The notes beneath the pieces were generated by a model. The model had not been told where the DNA came from, made no database searches, and worked only from the letters and a program-made list of their open reading frames with translations. This document shows, in pieces, positions 36,158 through 46,247 of a DNA stretch of 64,000 nt (position 1 is the stretch's first letter; each line of letters starts with the position of its first letter). Source of the DNA: Neisseria animaloris (GTDB lineage: Bacteria > Pseudomonadota > Gammaproteobacteria > Burkholderiales > Neisseriaceae). The position numbers and the translations under genes were made by a program. The stretch is taken from assembly GCF_900637855.1 (NCBI RefSeq), contig NZ_LR134440.1:2274722-2338721 (forward strand), in the 5' to 3' direction.

Positions 36158-37057
36158 TTATTCTTGCCAGCCGCCCAAATAGCCTACCAGTTCCTCCAGC
36201 ATAGTGCTTAAGGTTTCCGTCATCAGAATTTGTGAAGCAAAAGTAAGGCTGGCCGCATCATCACCGTGGCCTTCGGCTTCTTCTTGGAGAATATCGAGAT
36301 ACTGGATGCGTTTTAGGGTAAAGTCTTGGGTAAGAATAAAAGCAATTTGCTCACGCCATACGAGGCCGAGTTGGGTAACGGTTTTGCCGTTTTTGACGTG
36401 CTGGATCACTTCATCGGCGGTCAGATCTTGTTTGGATACTTTTACAACAGGAGCAACATCGCCGGTACCTTTCAGTTCGCAGTCGCTATCCAGCTCGAAA
36501 CCGCCTTCCGCTGTACCGCGTAATAACCATTCGGTCATCAGGCTGCCCGGAGATTGTTTGGTGTTGGGAAGGTGGGCTTCAAGGCCGCCTAAAGCCTCGC
36601 GAAGTTTGGTTAGCATGCTCTCGGCTTTGTTTGAAGAGGCATTATTTATAAACAAATAGCCGTGTTTGGTATCGAAAATGGCTTGCGTACGGCTGCTGCG
36701 GGTAAAGGCGCGTGGTAGCAAATCGTCGGTAATTTGTTCTTTTAATTCTTGTTTTTCTTTACGGCCTACATTGCGGGCTTCAGCATTTTGTATTTCGACA
36801 ATACGTTCGTCCAGAATGTCGCGAATAACGCCGGCAGGCAACACTTTCTCTTCTTTTTTCAATGCAATGCGCCATGTGTAGTCGGCAGGGAATACGGTTT
36901 CGGGTGAAAAAGAAACCGGTGCGGCAAAGCCTTCGCTAAACCAGTCCAAGCCCATACAGGGGGTGAATTCTGCTTCGGTAAGTTTGGCTGCCAGCGTTTC
37001 CAGCTCGGGCAGTTTGTTTTTGTTCAGAGGGTAAAAGCTGATTTGTTTGAACCACAT
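36158..37057 (-). CDS. rdgC: Recombination-associated protein RdgC
   Basis: 299 residues. RdgC forms a ring around duplex DNA and restrains RecA; in Neisseria it is known to affect pilin antigenic variation. Family sequence: MWFKQISFYPLNKNKLPE, FTPCMGLDWFSEGFAAPVSF, PADYTWRIALKKEEKVLPAGVI, TDDLLPRAFTRSSRTQAIFD and FILTQDFTLKRIQYLDI. Length matches the ~300-residue family. Single gene, divergent from tRNA-Glu. Confidence 0.96.
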   Translation of the reverse strand: MWFKQISFYPLNKNKLPELETLAAKLTEAEFTPCMGLDWFSEGFAAPVSFSPETVFPADYTWRIALKKEEKVLPAGVIRDILDERIVEIQNAEARNVGRKEKQELKEQITDDLLPRAFTRSSRTQAIFDTKHGYLFINNASSNKAESMLTKLREALGGLEAHLPNTKQSPGSLMTEWLLRGTAEGGFELDSDCELKGTGDVAPVVKVSKQDLTADEVIQHVKNGKTVTQLGLVWREQIAFILTQDFTLKRIQYLDILQEEAEGHGDDAASLTFASQILMTETLSTMLEELVGYLGGWQE

Positions 37058-37133
37058 GGCATTTCTTTCATTTTAAACCGATGCATTATACAGCAGCCAA
37101 AGAGCGTCTGAAAGGTAATATGCCTGCGTTTTA

Positions 37134-37162
37134 TTGACAAGCCGGTTCTATATCAGTATAGT
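37134..37162 (+). promoter_or_regulatory. Sigma-70 promoter of tRNA-Glu
   Basis: TTGACA (37134-37139) and TATAGT (37157-37162) with a 17-base spacer, ending 15 bases before the mature tRNA 5' end. A GC-rich discriminator (GCCCGACTCGG) follows, typical of stable RNA promoters under stringent control. Confidence 0.88.
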
Positions 37163-37177
37163 GCCCGACTCGGTTAC

Positions 37178-37253
37178 GCGCCCATCGTCTAGAGGCCTAG
37201 GACACTGCCCTTTCACGGCGGCAACCGGGGTTCGAATCCCCGTGGGCGTGCCA
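37178..37253 (+). tRNA. tRNA-Glu (anticodon TTC)
   Basis: 76 bases including an encoded CCA. Acceptor arms GCGCCCA and TGGGCGT pair (G1-T72 wobble), the D-arm contains GTCTAGAGGCCTAGGAC, the anticodon loop CTTTCAC carries TTC, and the T-arm CGGGGTTCGAATCCCCG is perfect. It reads GAA/GAG codons and supplies Glu-tRNA for haem synthesis by family knowledge. Confidence 0.97.
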
Positions 37254-37262
37254 GATTTTTTG

Positions 37263-37295
37263 AAAGCCTTTGCTGATTTTAGCAAGGGCTTTTTG
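37263..37295 (+). terminator. Terminator of tRNA-Glu
   Basis: AAAGCCTTTGCT and AGCAAGGGCTTT pair with a short loop (GATTTT) and are followed by TTG/TTTTTCG. Placed 10 bases after the CCA end. Confidence 0.75.
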
Positions 37296-37506
37296 TTTTT
37301 CGTTGTCTCGGTTACCTCAATAAAACGGAGGTCGATAGATTTACTGAGAATCTAAAATTTCCATAAATGTAGCAGTTTGTGTAAATTATTAGATCATTTC
37401 AAAATTAAGATATTGATTTTTCCATAAACGTTCTTTCCAATTTACTTTAAAGTCCAAAAGTTTTATTTTTGAGAGTGGTAGTTCTTAAAAAAATCACACA
37501 CAGGGG

Positions 37507-37534
37507 CTTGAATTTGCTGTTTGTAGCCTTATGT
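37507..37534 (+). promoter_or_regulatory. Probable sigma-32 (RpoH) heat-shock promoter of groESL
   Basis: CTTGAA (37507-37512), 14-base spacer, CCTTATGT (37527-37534) against the consensus CTTGAA and CCCCATNT: the upstream element is perfect and the downstream element matches 5 of 7 fixed positions. It lies about 100 bases before groES. No CIRCE inverted repeat is present, so control by RpoH rather than HrcA is inferred. Confidence 0.7.
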
Positions 37535-37631
37535 TGGATTGCGTTAACTTGCACCGCGCGGATGCGGCGGTGATTTTATTTGATATGCCTGTTTACAGGT
37601 GCTTGTTTTTATTATTTTATCGGAGTTATAT

Positions 37632-37919
37632 ATGACCATTCGTCCTCTGCATGACCGCGTAGTCGTAAAACGCTTGGAAGCTGAAGAAAAAACCGCCTCT
37701 GGTATCGTATTGCCGGGCGCAGCCGCTGAAAAACCCGATATGGGCGAAGTGATTGCCGTCGGCGCAGGTAAAGTCGGTAAAGACGGCCAACGCCGTCCTC
37801 TGGACGTGAAAGTTGGCGACAAGGTGATTTTCGGAAAATACAGCGGCCAAGCTGTGAAAGCCGACGGCGAAGAGCTGTTGGTAATGCGTGAAGAAGACAT
37901 CTTCGGTATTGTTGAATAA
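37632..37919 (+). CDS. groS: Co-chaperonin GroES
   Basis: 95 residues from ATG 37632 (RBS CGGAG). It caps the GroEL ring during folding. [21 protein letters not shown], the mobile-loop segment [23 protein letters not shown] and the C-terminal [15 protein letters not shown] are all standard. First gene of groESL; an inverted uptake pair lies in the 90-base gap before groEL. Confidence 0.98.
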   Translation: MTIRPLHDRVVVKRLEAEEKTASGIVLPGAAAEKPDMGEVIAVGAGKVGKDGQRRPLDVKVGDKVIFGKYSGQAVKADGEELLVMREEDIFGIVE

Positions 37920-37928
37920 TCAAGCATT

Positions 37929-37973
37929 GAAGGCCGTCTGAAAAGAATATAAAAAGGTTTTCAGACGGCCTCT
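37929..37973 (+). terminator. Uptake-sequence hairpin inside the groESL operon
   Basis: AGGCCGTCTGAA (37930-37941) and its complement (37960-37971) with an 18-base loop, followed by TCTT rather than a T run. It may attenuate or process the groESL message rather than terminate it fully. Confidence 0.6.
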
Positions 37974-38006
37974 TAGAGATATTTTGAACATTTTTGGAGA
38001 ATTTAA

Positions 38007-39644
<1,638 letters not shown>

Positions 39645-39676
39645 GCGGCCGTCTAAAAGCCTGAGTGCTTGAAGTG

Positions 39677-39715
39677 AAAATCCCGTATGGTGTTGAACCG
39701 TGCGGGATTTTTTAT
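39677..39715 (+). terminator. Rho-independent terminator of groESL
   Basis: AAAATCCCGTATGGT pairs with AACCGTGCGGGATTTT around GTTG, followed by a T run. It contains no uptake sequence. Confidence 0.88.
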
Positions 39716-39781
39716 GGCTGTTCGGTTACTGGGGTATGTTTGGTTTGAGGGTGATGATGTGCTGCTTGTACGTTTGAGATA

Positions 39782-39818
39782 AAGAGGCCGTCTGAAAGTT
39801 TTTTCAGACGGCCTCTTA
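39782..39818. terminator. Uptake-sequence hairpin between groEL and queH
   Basis: AAGAGGCCGTCTGAAA and its complement with a 4-base loop, 23 bases from the queH stop; probable terminator for queH and a second stop for groESL. Confidence 0.8.
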
Positions 39819-39840
39819 ACTTGTATTGATATGGATATGA

Positions 39841-40536
39841 TTACTTGGCATCTTCTTCGTCGCCGTAATATTTCACACCGATTTTAATCGGCGGACGGCC
39901 TTGTGATTTGCGCCAATGGTTGGTGTCGCGCAGCGAATACGCGCAGCCGCAGTATTCTTGTTGGTAGAAATGTTCACGCTTGCTGATTTCAATCATACGT
40001 GCACTGCCGCCGCCTTTGCGCCAGTTGAAATCCCAATACACCACATCATCGTAAGGTGCGACGGCGCGGTGGCCGCAGTCATTGATTTGGTTCATGTTTT
40101 TCCAGCGCGAGATGCCGAGAGAGCTGGTAAGCACGGGAAAGCCATGTTCGTGGGCATAAAGAGCGGCGCGCTCGAAACGCATGTCGAAACACATGGTGCA
40201 GCGGCGGCCGCGTTCGGGATCCATCTCCATACCTTTGGCGCGCTCGAACCAGTTGTCTACATCGTAATCCGCGTCGATAAAAGGAATATTGTGTTTCTCG
40301 GCAAACGCGATGTTTTCGTTTTTGCGGATTTCGTATTCTTTTTTCGGATGGATGTTGGGGTTATAGAAAAAGATAGTGAAATCAATGCCGCTGGCCAGCA
40401 TGGCTTCCATCACTTCGCCGGAACAAGGGGCGCAGCAGGAATGCAGCAGCACTTTTTTCTCACCGCCCGGAGGGTTCAGCACAGGGCGGTCGATGGGGGT
40501 AACTTCGGGTTTTTCGTTCATGATGTGGTCTGCCAA
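39841..40536 (-). CDS. queH: Epoxyqueuosine reductase QueH
   Basis: 231 residues; Met6 (40521) is an alternative start. QueH (DUF208) removes the epoxide in the last step of queuosine tRNA modification and replaces the cobalamin-dependent QueG. Cysteine motifs for its metal and iron-sulphur sites are visible: [20 protein letters not shown] (CxxC) and the C-terminal YCGCAYS. Other family segments: [33 protein letters not shown]. Length is normal. Single gene; four uptake words crowd the 120 bases upstream (40541-40660). Confidence 0.94.
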   Translation of the reverse strand: MADHIMNEKPEVTPIDRPVLNPPGGEKKVLLHSCCAPCSGEVMEAMLASGIDFTIFFYNPNIHPKKEYEIRKNENIAFAEKHNIPFIDADYDVDNWFERAKGMEMDPERGRRCTMCFDMRFERAALYAHEHGFPVLTSSLGISRWKNMNQINDCGHRAVAPYDDVVYWDFNWRKGGGSARMIEISKREHFYQQEYCGCAYSLRDTNHWRKSQGRPPIKIGVKYYGDEEDAK

Positions 40537-40712
40537 AAAGGTTTCAGACGGCCTTTTACTCTTTTTGTTGAAGGAGGCCGTCTGAAAATATAGTTGATTT
40601 GGCGTGTATTTTAGCAGAACGCAGGCCGACGTGTCAGGCCGTCTGAAATATGGCCGTCTGAAAGATAAGGTTCTTAGGTATAATATCTGTTTTCTTTTTC
40701 AGCTTCATTCAC

Positions 40713-41690
40713 ATGATTTATCCGTGGCATCAAACCCAATGGCAGCAAATCGCCGCGCACCGGCAAAGCCTGCCCAACGCATGGTTGTTTACCGGCAAGG
40801 AAAACACCGGCAAAACCGCGTTTGCCCGCCATACCGCGCAAGCCTTGCTGTGCGAACAACCTGATGCGGCAGGCGAGCCGTGCGGCGTTTGCCCATCGTG
40901 CCATTTGTTCGGGCAAAACAGCCACCCCGATTTTTACGAGCTGACACCGGAAATCCCTGAGGGCGAGGCGGTGGGACGCAAACTGTTGCAGATTAAAATC
41001 GATGCCGTGCGCGATATTGTCGATAACATTCATTTAACCTCCGTGCGCGGCGGCAAGCGGATTGTGTTGGTGCATCCGGCCGAAAGCATGAACCTTCAGG
41101 CAGCCAACGGTTTGCTCAAAGTGCTCGAAGAGCCGCCTGAAAACGTATTGTTTCTGCTGGTAACGCACGCACGCGACAAACTGCTGCCCACCATCAAAAG
41201 CCGCTGCCGCCAAATGGTGCTGCCCGCGCCGTCGCACCAAGAGGCTTTACAGTATTTGCAGCAACGCGGCACGGAGCAGGCCGAAGCGCTGCTGGCTTTT
41301 CACGGCGGCGCGCCGTTGTTTGAACACACGCCCGATCTGGACGATCTTCGCAAAGATTTGCTCGACCTGCTGTCCGCCCCGCGCCTGCTGGCGATTCTCG
41401 ATTACGCCGCCGCATTCGACAAACACAAACAGCCGCTGGCGGTTTTTCTCGACTGGCTGCACAAATGGCTGCTCGATGTGGGTTTGGCGCAACAGCGTAT
41501 GCCGCCGCTGTATTACCCGCAATACGCGGCTGCGCTGGAAAAAACAGGCGCAAAAACTTCTCCTGCCGCTTTGTTCGCACTTATAGGCCGTCTGAACCGT
41601 TTAAGCCCTTACGGGCACCATACCTTGAGTGTTAAAATGCAGCTCGAATCCTTACTCACCGAGTATCTTAATTTTTGGCAAAATAAATAA
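40713..41690 (+). CDS. holB: DNA polymerase III subunit delta'
   Basis: 325 residues. Delta' is the AAA+ stator of the clamp loader. Seen: WHQTQWQQIAAHRQSLPNAW, a degenerate P-loop GKENTGKTAFA, the zinc site CGVCPSCHLF with an upstream Cys, IDAVRDIVDNIHLTSVRGGKR, ANGLLKVLEEPPENVLFLL (containing the SRC-linked region) and IKSRCRQMVLPAPS, the sensor 1 SRC motif. First gene of holB-pilZ-tatD, a conserved order in beta- and gammaproteobacteria; 11 bases before pilZ. Confidence 0.95.
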   Translation: MIYPWHQTQWQQIAAHRQSLPNAWLFTGKENTGKTAFARHTAQALLCEQPDAAGEPCGVCPSCHLFGQNSHPDFYELTPEIPEGEAVGRKLLQIKIDAVRDIVDNIHLTSVRGGKRIVLVHPAESMNLQAANGLLKVLEEPPENVLFLLVTHARDKLLPTIKSRCRQMVLPAPSHQEALQYLQQRGTEQAEALLAFHGGAPLFEHTPDLDDLRKDLLDLLSAPRLLAILDYAAAFDKHKQPLAVFLDWLHKWLLDVGLAQQRMPPLYYPQYAAALEKTGAKTSPAALFALIGRLNRLSPYGHHTLSVKMQLESLLTEYLNFWQNK

Positions 41691-41701
41691 CAGGGAAATT
41701 T

Positions 41702-42058
41702 ATGGATATCGCAAAAGACCTGCCGGGCAGAATGATGGCCTTGCAACTAAAAGAAAAAGTAGCACTTTACAACAGCTACATGCCGTTTTTTGAGCATGGA
41801 GGGTTGTTTGTGCCTACCGACGACGTTTTCTCGCTTGGCGACGAAGTGCTGCTGGCGTTGGAGTTGACCGATCACCCGGGCAAAAAATTTCTGCGCACCC
41901 AAGTGGCGTGGATTAATCCTGCGCGTACTTCTACGCAACGCCCCAAAGGGGTGGGTTTGGCATTCAGTGATGATGAAATTTGCGAGCAAACCAAAAAACT
42001 GATCGAAGGCGAGCTTGGCAGCAGCCTGCGAAGCGACCGCGTAACATTTACGCTGTAA
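41702..42058 (+). CDS. pilZ: PilZ-domain type IV pilus assembly protein
   Basis: 118 residues. One PilZ domain: GGLFVPTDDVFSLGDEVLLALEL, VAWINPARTSTQRPKGVGLAFSDDE. It lacks the RxxxR motif needed for cyclic di-GMP binding, as is known for the true PilZ of type IV pilus assembly, which binds PilB and FimX in other species. The position between holB and tatD supports this. Start ATG 41702 follows CAGGGAAAT. Confidence 0.93.
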   Translation: MDIAKDLPGRMMALQLKEKVALYNSYMPFFEHGGLFVPTDDVFSLGDEVLLALELTDHPGKKFLRTQVAWINPARTSTQRPKGVGLAFSDDEICEQTKKLIEGELGSSLRSDRVTFTL

Positions 42059-42149
42059 AGAACAATGCCCGGGTTGTCTGAAACGCTTGTGTTTAAAGGG
42101 GAACTTTTCGACAGCTTGGGCATTGCCGGTTTCATCACGATAGAACCAG

Positions 42150-42190
42150 AACAGGCCGTCTGAACGTGTGCTTTCAGACGGCCTGTTTAA
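42150..42190 (+). terminator. Uptake-sequence hairpin after pilZ
   Basis: AACAGGCCGTCTGAA and TTCAGACGGCCTGTT with a 9-base loop, then TAAA; it lies in the 160-base pilZ-tatD gap, so tatD may also have its own promoter. Confidence 0.7.
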
Positions 42191-42220
42191 ATATTATTTG
42201 ATTAAAAACCTTAATTTATC

Positions 42221-42994
42221 ATGCATTTAATCGACTCTCATTGCCATCTGAATTTCGACGGCCTCAGCAGCCGCCTGCCCGAAGTATTTGACAATATGAA
42301 GGAAAATGATGTGAAGCAGGCGTTGGCCATCAGCGTGAGCAGGCAGACTTTTTCCGAAGTATTGGCGATTGCCGAGGCACACGAACATATTTTCGCCACG
42401 GTAGGCATTCATCCCGATGAAAAAGATACGCCCGAATTTACCGTTGCCGAGTTGGTGGAACATGCCAAACACCCTAAAGTGGTGGGCATCGGCGAAACAG
42501 GTTTGGATTACCATTGGTGCCAAGGCGACTTGGGCTGGCAGTACCAACGTTTTGCCGACCATATCGAGGCGGCCAACCAAAGCGGTTTGCCGTTGGTTAT
42601 CCACACCCGCGATGCGGCGGCGGACACCATGCGTATGCTGCGCGAACATCAAGCCCATGCCGGGGTAATCCATTGTTTTACCGAAAATGTAGAAGTGGCT
42701 AAAGCCGCGCTGGATTTGGGTTTTTACATTTCGTTTTCCGGAATCGTTACCTTTAAAAACGCTGCGGATATCCAAGAAGCCGCCAAGTATGTGCCGCAAG
42801 ACCGGATTTTGGTGGAAACCGACGCGCCGTTTCTCGCCCCCGTGCCCAAGCGCGGCAAGCCCAACGAGCCGGCTTATGTGCGTTATACTGCCGAATTCGT
42901 AGCGAAACTGCGCGGCGATTCGGTGGAGCATATTGCTGAAATCACCACCGAAAACTTCTACCGGCTGTTTAACAAAGTGCCCAAGTTGGCGTGA
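42221..42994 (+). CDS. TatD family metal-dependent hydrolase
   Basis: 257 residues, the size of the YcfH/TatD group with 3'-5' exonuclease or DNase activity. The TIM-barrel metal ligands are easily read: DSHCHLNF, ATVGIHPDE, GIGETGLDYHW, VIHTRDA, GVIHCFTENVE and LVETDAPFLAPVPKRGKPNEP. It is part of the holB-pilZ-tatD neighbourhood. No sign of damage. The physiological substrate is not known, so no specific symbol is given. Confidence 0.95.
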   Translation: MHLIDSHCHLNFDGLSSRLPEVFDNMKENDVKQALAISVSRQTFSEVLAIAEAHEHIFATVGIHPDEKDTPEFTVAELVEHAKHPKVVGIGETGLDYHWCQGDLGWQYQRFADHIEAANQSGLPLVIHTRDAAADTMRMLREHQAHAGVIHCFTENVEVAKAALDLGFYISFSGIVTFKNAADIQEAAKYVPQDRILVETDAPFLAPVPKRGKPNEPAYVRYTAEFVAKLRGDSVEHIAEITTENFYRLFNKVPKLA

Positions 42995-43058
42995 AAAAGC
43001 TGAAACATGGCAAACCCGCAGAGGCCGTCTGAAAACTTTCCTAAACGGAGCGTGAACC

Positions 43059-44213
43059 GTGAGTAAACCCACCCTGTTTCAAATCGACAAATCCCTTGAA
43101 AAGCCCGAGCGCGTGATGCTGGCGGGGGTGATGCTGAGTGCGGACTATTCCGGTGCCAACGAATGGCGCGAACAGGCTTTTCAGACGGCCTTGGCCGAAG
43201 CGGCAGACTTGGTGCGCGCGGCGGGCGGCGATTTGGTGTGCACCGAAACCGCCAAGCGCGACAAAGCCCATACCGCGCTGTTCGTCGGCACGGGCAAGGC
43301 CGAAGAGTTGGCCGAATTGGTGCGGCAGCACGACATCGAATTAGTGGTGTTCAACCACGAACTGACACCGACGCAGGAGCGCAATTTGGAGCGCGTTTTA
43401 CAATGCCGCGTGCTTGACCGCGTGGGGCTGATTCTGGCGATTTTCGCCAAACGCGCACAATCGCAAGAAGGTAAACTGCAAGTGGAGTTGGCGCAGCTTA
43501 ATCACTTAAGCGGGCGGCTGGTGCGAGGTTACGGACACATGCAAAGTCAAAAAGGCGGTATCGGTTTGAAAGGCCCGGGCGAAACCCAGCTCGAAACCGA
43601 CCGCCGTTTGATCAATCAAAAAATCACCGCCTTGAAAAAACAATTGCAGAACGTGCAGAAACAGCGTGCCACCCGCCGCAAATCGCGGATGCAGGGCAGC
43701 ATCAAAACCTTTGCGCTGGTCGGCTATACCAATGCGGGAAAATCCAGCCTGTTCAACCGTTTAACCAAAGCCGATGTACTGGCGAAAGACCAACTGTTCG
43801 CCACGCTCGACACCACCGCCCGCCGCCTGTATCTGTCGCCCGAGGCCACGGTTATCCTAACCGATACCGTCGGCTTCGTGCGCGATTTGCCGCACAAGCT
43901 GGTGTCTGCATTTTCGGCCACTTTGGAAGAAACCGCGTTGGCCGACGTGCTGCTGCATGTGGTTGATGCCAGCCATCCCGATTTCGAGCGGCAAATGGAC
44001 GATGTGAACACCGTGCTGGAAGAAATCGGCGCACATGAAGTGCCGCAACTGATCGTGTACAACAAAATCGACCTGCTGCCCGACAACAAACGCCCCGCCG
44101 GTATTCTGCGCGATACGCAGGGCAGGGCGGTGGCGGTGAATATTTCCGTTACCGAAAGTTTGGGTTTGGATGCTTTACGTGAGGCAATGATTGAGCGGGC
44201 GCGGGAAGAGTAG
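43059..44213 (+). CDS. hflX: Ribosome-associated GTPase HflX
   Basis: 384 residues starting at GTG 43059 (RBS CGGAG eight bases upstream). HflX splits stalled 70S ribosomes after stress. N-terminal nucleotide-binding domain (VMLAGVMLSADYSGANEWREQ; LVRGYGHMQSQKGGIGLKGPGETQLE), then the G domain: G1 GYTNAGKSSLFN, G3 DTVGFVRDLPH, G4 VYNKIDLL, and a short C-terminal segment. The length is the compact form. Single gene, convergent with serB. An uptake word sits inside the coding region near 43180. Confidence 0.95.
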   Translation: MSKPTLFQIDKSLEKPERVMLAGVMLSADYSGANEWREQAFQTALAEAADLVRAAGGDLVCTETAKRDKAHTALFVGTGKAEELAELVRQHDIELVVFNHELTPTQERNLERVLQCRVLDRVGLILAIFAKRAQSQEGKLQVELAQLNHLSGRLVRGYGHMQSQKGGIGLKGPGETQLETDRRLINQKITALKKQLQNVQKQRATRRKSRMQGSIKTFALVGYTNAGKSSLFNRLTKADVLAKDQLFATLDTTARRLYLSPEATVILTDTVGFVRDLPHKLVSAFSATLEETALADVLLHVVDASHPDFERQMDDVNTVLEEIGAHEVPQLIVYNKIDLLPDNKRPAGILRDTQGRAVAVNISVTESLGLDALREAMIERAREE

Positions 44214-44336
44214 CCCTGTGAAAAACGGTTGGCCGGTAAGAACGGCACAATGCGGCGGGGTGGAAGCAGCAGAGCGGCGAAGTGCCGCAATGCTTTTTAT
44301 AGAGTAAGTAGACTGGTTTTTCAGACGGCCTCGACG

Positions 44337-45173
44337 TTATCTGAACCACCCGCGCACGGCTTCGAGCCCGCCGAAGTTGATGCAGGCATCCGCATGCGCT
44401 TGGGCTTTCGGTTTGGCGCGGTAAGCAATGCCGATACCGGCTTCGAGCAGCATGGGGATATCGTTTGCGCCGTCACCCATAGCCAGCACCCGATGTTTTT
44501 CCAAGCCCAGCCGTTCCCGAAGCTGCACCAACAAATCCGCCTTGGCTTGCGCATCCACCACGCCCCCGAGCAATTGTCCCGTGAGCAGGCCGTCTGAAAT
44601 TTCCAAAACATTCGCGTGCTGGTAATCCAGCCCCAAACGTTGTTGCAGACGTTCGGTGAAGAAAGTGAAACCGCCTGAAACCAGTGCAAATTTCACCCCG
44701 TTTTTTTTGCATTCGTCCAGCAGGTATTCCGCACCGGGCGATAGCTGCAAAACGTTGTCGTACACTTCTTGTAAAATCCGTTCATCCAAGCCTTTTAACA
44801 GTGCGACGCGGCGGCGGAGAGACTGCTCGAAATCAAGCTCGCCGCGCATGGATTGTTCGGTAATCTCCGCCACCTGTGCTTTCAAACCCACACCGGCGGC
44901 GATTTCATCGACGCATTCGATGGTAATCAACGTCGAATCCATATCGCTGACAATCAACCCCAGTTCGGAAAACGCCAAATCCGGCAGCACGGCATGATCT
45001 ATGTGTTGACGGTTTAATTCTGCCGATACCGCTTCGGGCAGGCGGAAACCGTCGGTAACGGGCAGCCGTAATGTGCCGTGGCGGATGTTTTCAGACGGCA
45101 GGTTTAATGTGTTCAAAATGCCGAGGTCGCATTCAGTAAGGGCGGGATGTTGAAGAACGAAAACGTGCTGCAT
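44337..45173 (-). CDS. serB: Phosphoserine phosphatase
   Basis: 278 residues from ATG 45173 (an in-frame ATG at 45200 is possible). Last step of serine synthesis. An N-terminal ~75-residue region of the ACT-like type precedes the HAD domain: motif I VSDMDSTLITIECVDEIA (DxDST nucleophile), motif II ALVSGGFTFF, motif III/IV LAMGDGANDIPMLLEAG. Closest to the SerB of enteric bacteria and Neisseria. Single gene, convergent with hflX. Confidence 0.95.
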   Translation of the reverse strand: MQHVFVLQHPALTECDLGILNTLNLPSENIRHGTLRLPVTDGFRLPEAVSAELNRQHIDHAVLPDLAFSELGLIVSDMDSTLITIECVDEIAAGVGLKAQVAEITEQSMRGELDFEQSLRRRVALLKGLDERILQEVYDNVLQLSPGAEYLLDECKKNGVKFALVSGGFTFFTERLQQRLGLDYQHANVLEISDGLLTGQLLGGVVDAQAKADLLVQLRERLGLEKHRVLAMGDGANDIPMLLEAGIGIAYRAKPKAQAHADACINFGGLEAVRGWFR

Positions 45174-45578
45174 AATGATATGGATGAGGGAAGAAAGCAC
45201 GGATTATAAAAGAAATTGCCAAAGGCCGTCCGAAAAGTTCGATGAATCTTCAAGCATTGACGAAAGCCGGAAAGATACGGATTTTGGCGGCTGCTTGGAA
45301 ATGCGGTTTGCGAAAGCGGATAAAACGGCCTGATAACATTTGTTTTATGCGGCATAAAAAACTTTACCTGATTTGAATTGCTTTTTCATACGGCATAAAA
45401 ATGATTGAAATCAAAATCATGTTGGAATAATTTAAGTATAATTTGAATTGGTTGGCCGTGCTTGTGTGCTGCGGATACGGGCTTGGGCCGAGACAAGGAA
45501 CTTTTTCTCTGTTACCGTTGCCTATATACGGTCTGTGCTTTTAGTGCATTAATGATTACCTATAAAAACGGAGTAACT
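45174..45578. other. Divergent region between serB and the lipoprotein gene
   Basis: 405 bases. A variant uptake word GGCCGTCCGAAA lies near 45223. A TATAAT hexamer at about 45437-45442 is a plausible -10 element for the lipoprotein gene, leaving a ~130-base untranslated leader. No gene is supported. Confidence 0.5.
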
Positions 45579-46148
45579 ATGAAAGTGGATTTTAAAACTA
45601 TCGTTCCCGCTGTTGTTTTAATGACCGCGCTGACCGCCTGCGGCAGTTTCAGTTTCGGTAAAAAAGACAAACCTAAAGAACAACCTGCTCCCGTTCCCGC
45701 GCCTGCCGTCCAACCGCAAGCAGCACCGCAGCGCCAAGCTCCTGAAACGGTTCGGGTCGATTCTATCGACGCTAAGAAAGAAGTGGCTTACAAATGCGGC
45801 AACAAAGGGCAGAATCCGCTGACCGTGATGTACGGTTTCAAAGGCGGCGAAGTTGTGGTTGCCCAAGTGAAATACCAAAACAAATTGTCTCCCGGCCTGT
45901 TCCGCGTGATCGGCAACAATGACGGTAACGTGTTTACCGCCAACGGTATCACTTGGTCTGCCGGTAAAGCCGATGCCGCCAATGTGGATAAAGTGGACGG
46001 CAATATGCTGACTCAGGAAGGTGTTGAAACAGTAAACGGCAAACCGACCCAAGTTTCTCAAATCGTTACCAAATACTGCGTGTTGGATAAAGCGGCTACT
46101 GCAAAATTGAACAAGCCTGCCGCTACGAAAGCACCGGCTAGAAAATAA
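45579..46148 (+). CDS. Putative outer-membrane lipoprotein, possible MliC/ACP-like fold
   Basis: 189 residues from ATG 45579 (RBS CGGAG). Signal peptide with lipobox ALTAC (Cys21). Residues ~27-60 are a Lys/Pro/Ala/Gln linker of the kind that spans from membrane to domain. The C-terminal domain (~70-175) has two cysteines, one in VAYKCGNKGQ and one in VTKYCVLD, and beta-rich sequence between (LTVMYGFKGGEVVVAQVKY). This pattern recalls the MliC/lysozyme-inhibitor fold of the neisserial adhesin complex protein, but the similarity is weak and the assignment is tentative. Single gene with its own terminator. Confidence 0.7.
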   Translation: MKVDFKTIVPAVVLMTALTACGSFSFGKKDKPKEQPAPVPAPAVQPQAAPQRQAPETVRVDSIDAKKEVAYKCGNKGQNPLTVMYGFKGGEVVVAQVKYQNKLSPGLFRVIGNNDGNVFTANGITWSAGKADAANVDKVDGNMLTQEGVETVNGKPTQVSQIVTKYCVLDKAATAKLNKPAATKAPARK

Positions 46149-46171
46149 TCTGGTTTTCGGTAAGTTTTGAA

Positions 46172-46210
46172 TGAAGAGGCCGTCTGAAAAGTTTCAGACG
46201 GCTTCTTTCA
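46172..46210 (+). terminator. Hairpin after the lipoprotein gene
   Basis: GAAGAGGCCGTCTGAAA and TTTCAGACGGCTTCTTT with a short loop (one mismatch); it ends about 40 bases before the convergent phosphatase gene. Confidence 0.8.
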
Positions 46211-46247
46211 TATGTTTGCAGGGTTTGTTCGGTTGTTTGCGTCCGAG

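Larger units (their letters stand above)
37254..37631. other. Region between tRNA-Glu and groES
   Basis: 378 bases. After the tRNA comes a weak hairpin (AAAGCCTTTGCTGATTTTAGCAAGGGCTTTTTG, 37263-37295) that can act as its terminator. The rest is AT-rich until the groES heat-shock promoter at 37507-37534. No gene and no CIRCE-type operator are seen. Confidence 0.65.

Noticed and set aside
41194..41580. Arg/Ala-rich antisense frame over holB
   Set aside because: Composition is typical of a shadow frame; holB is intact on the other strand.
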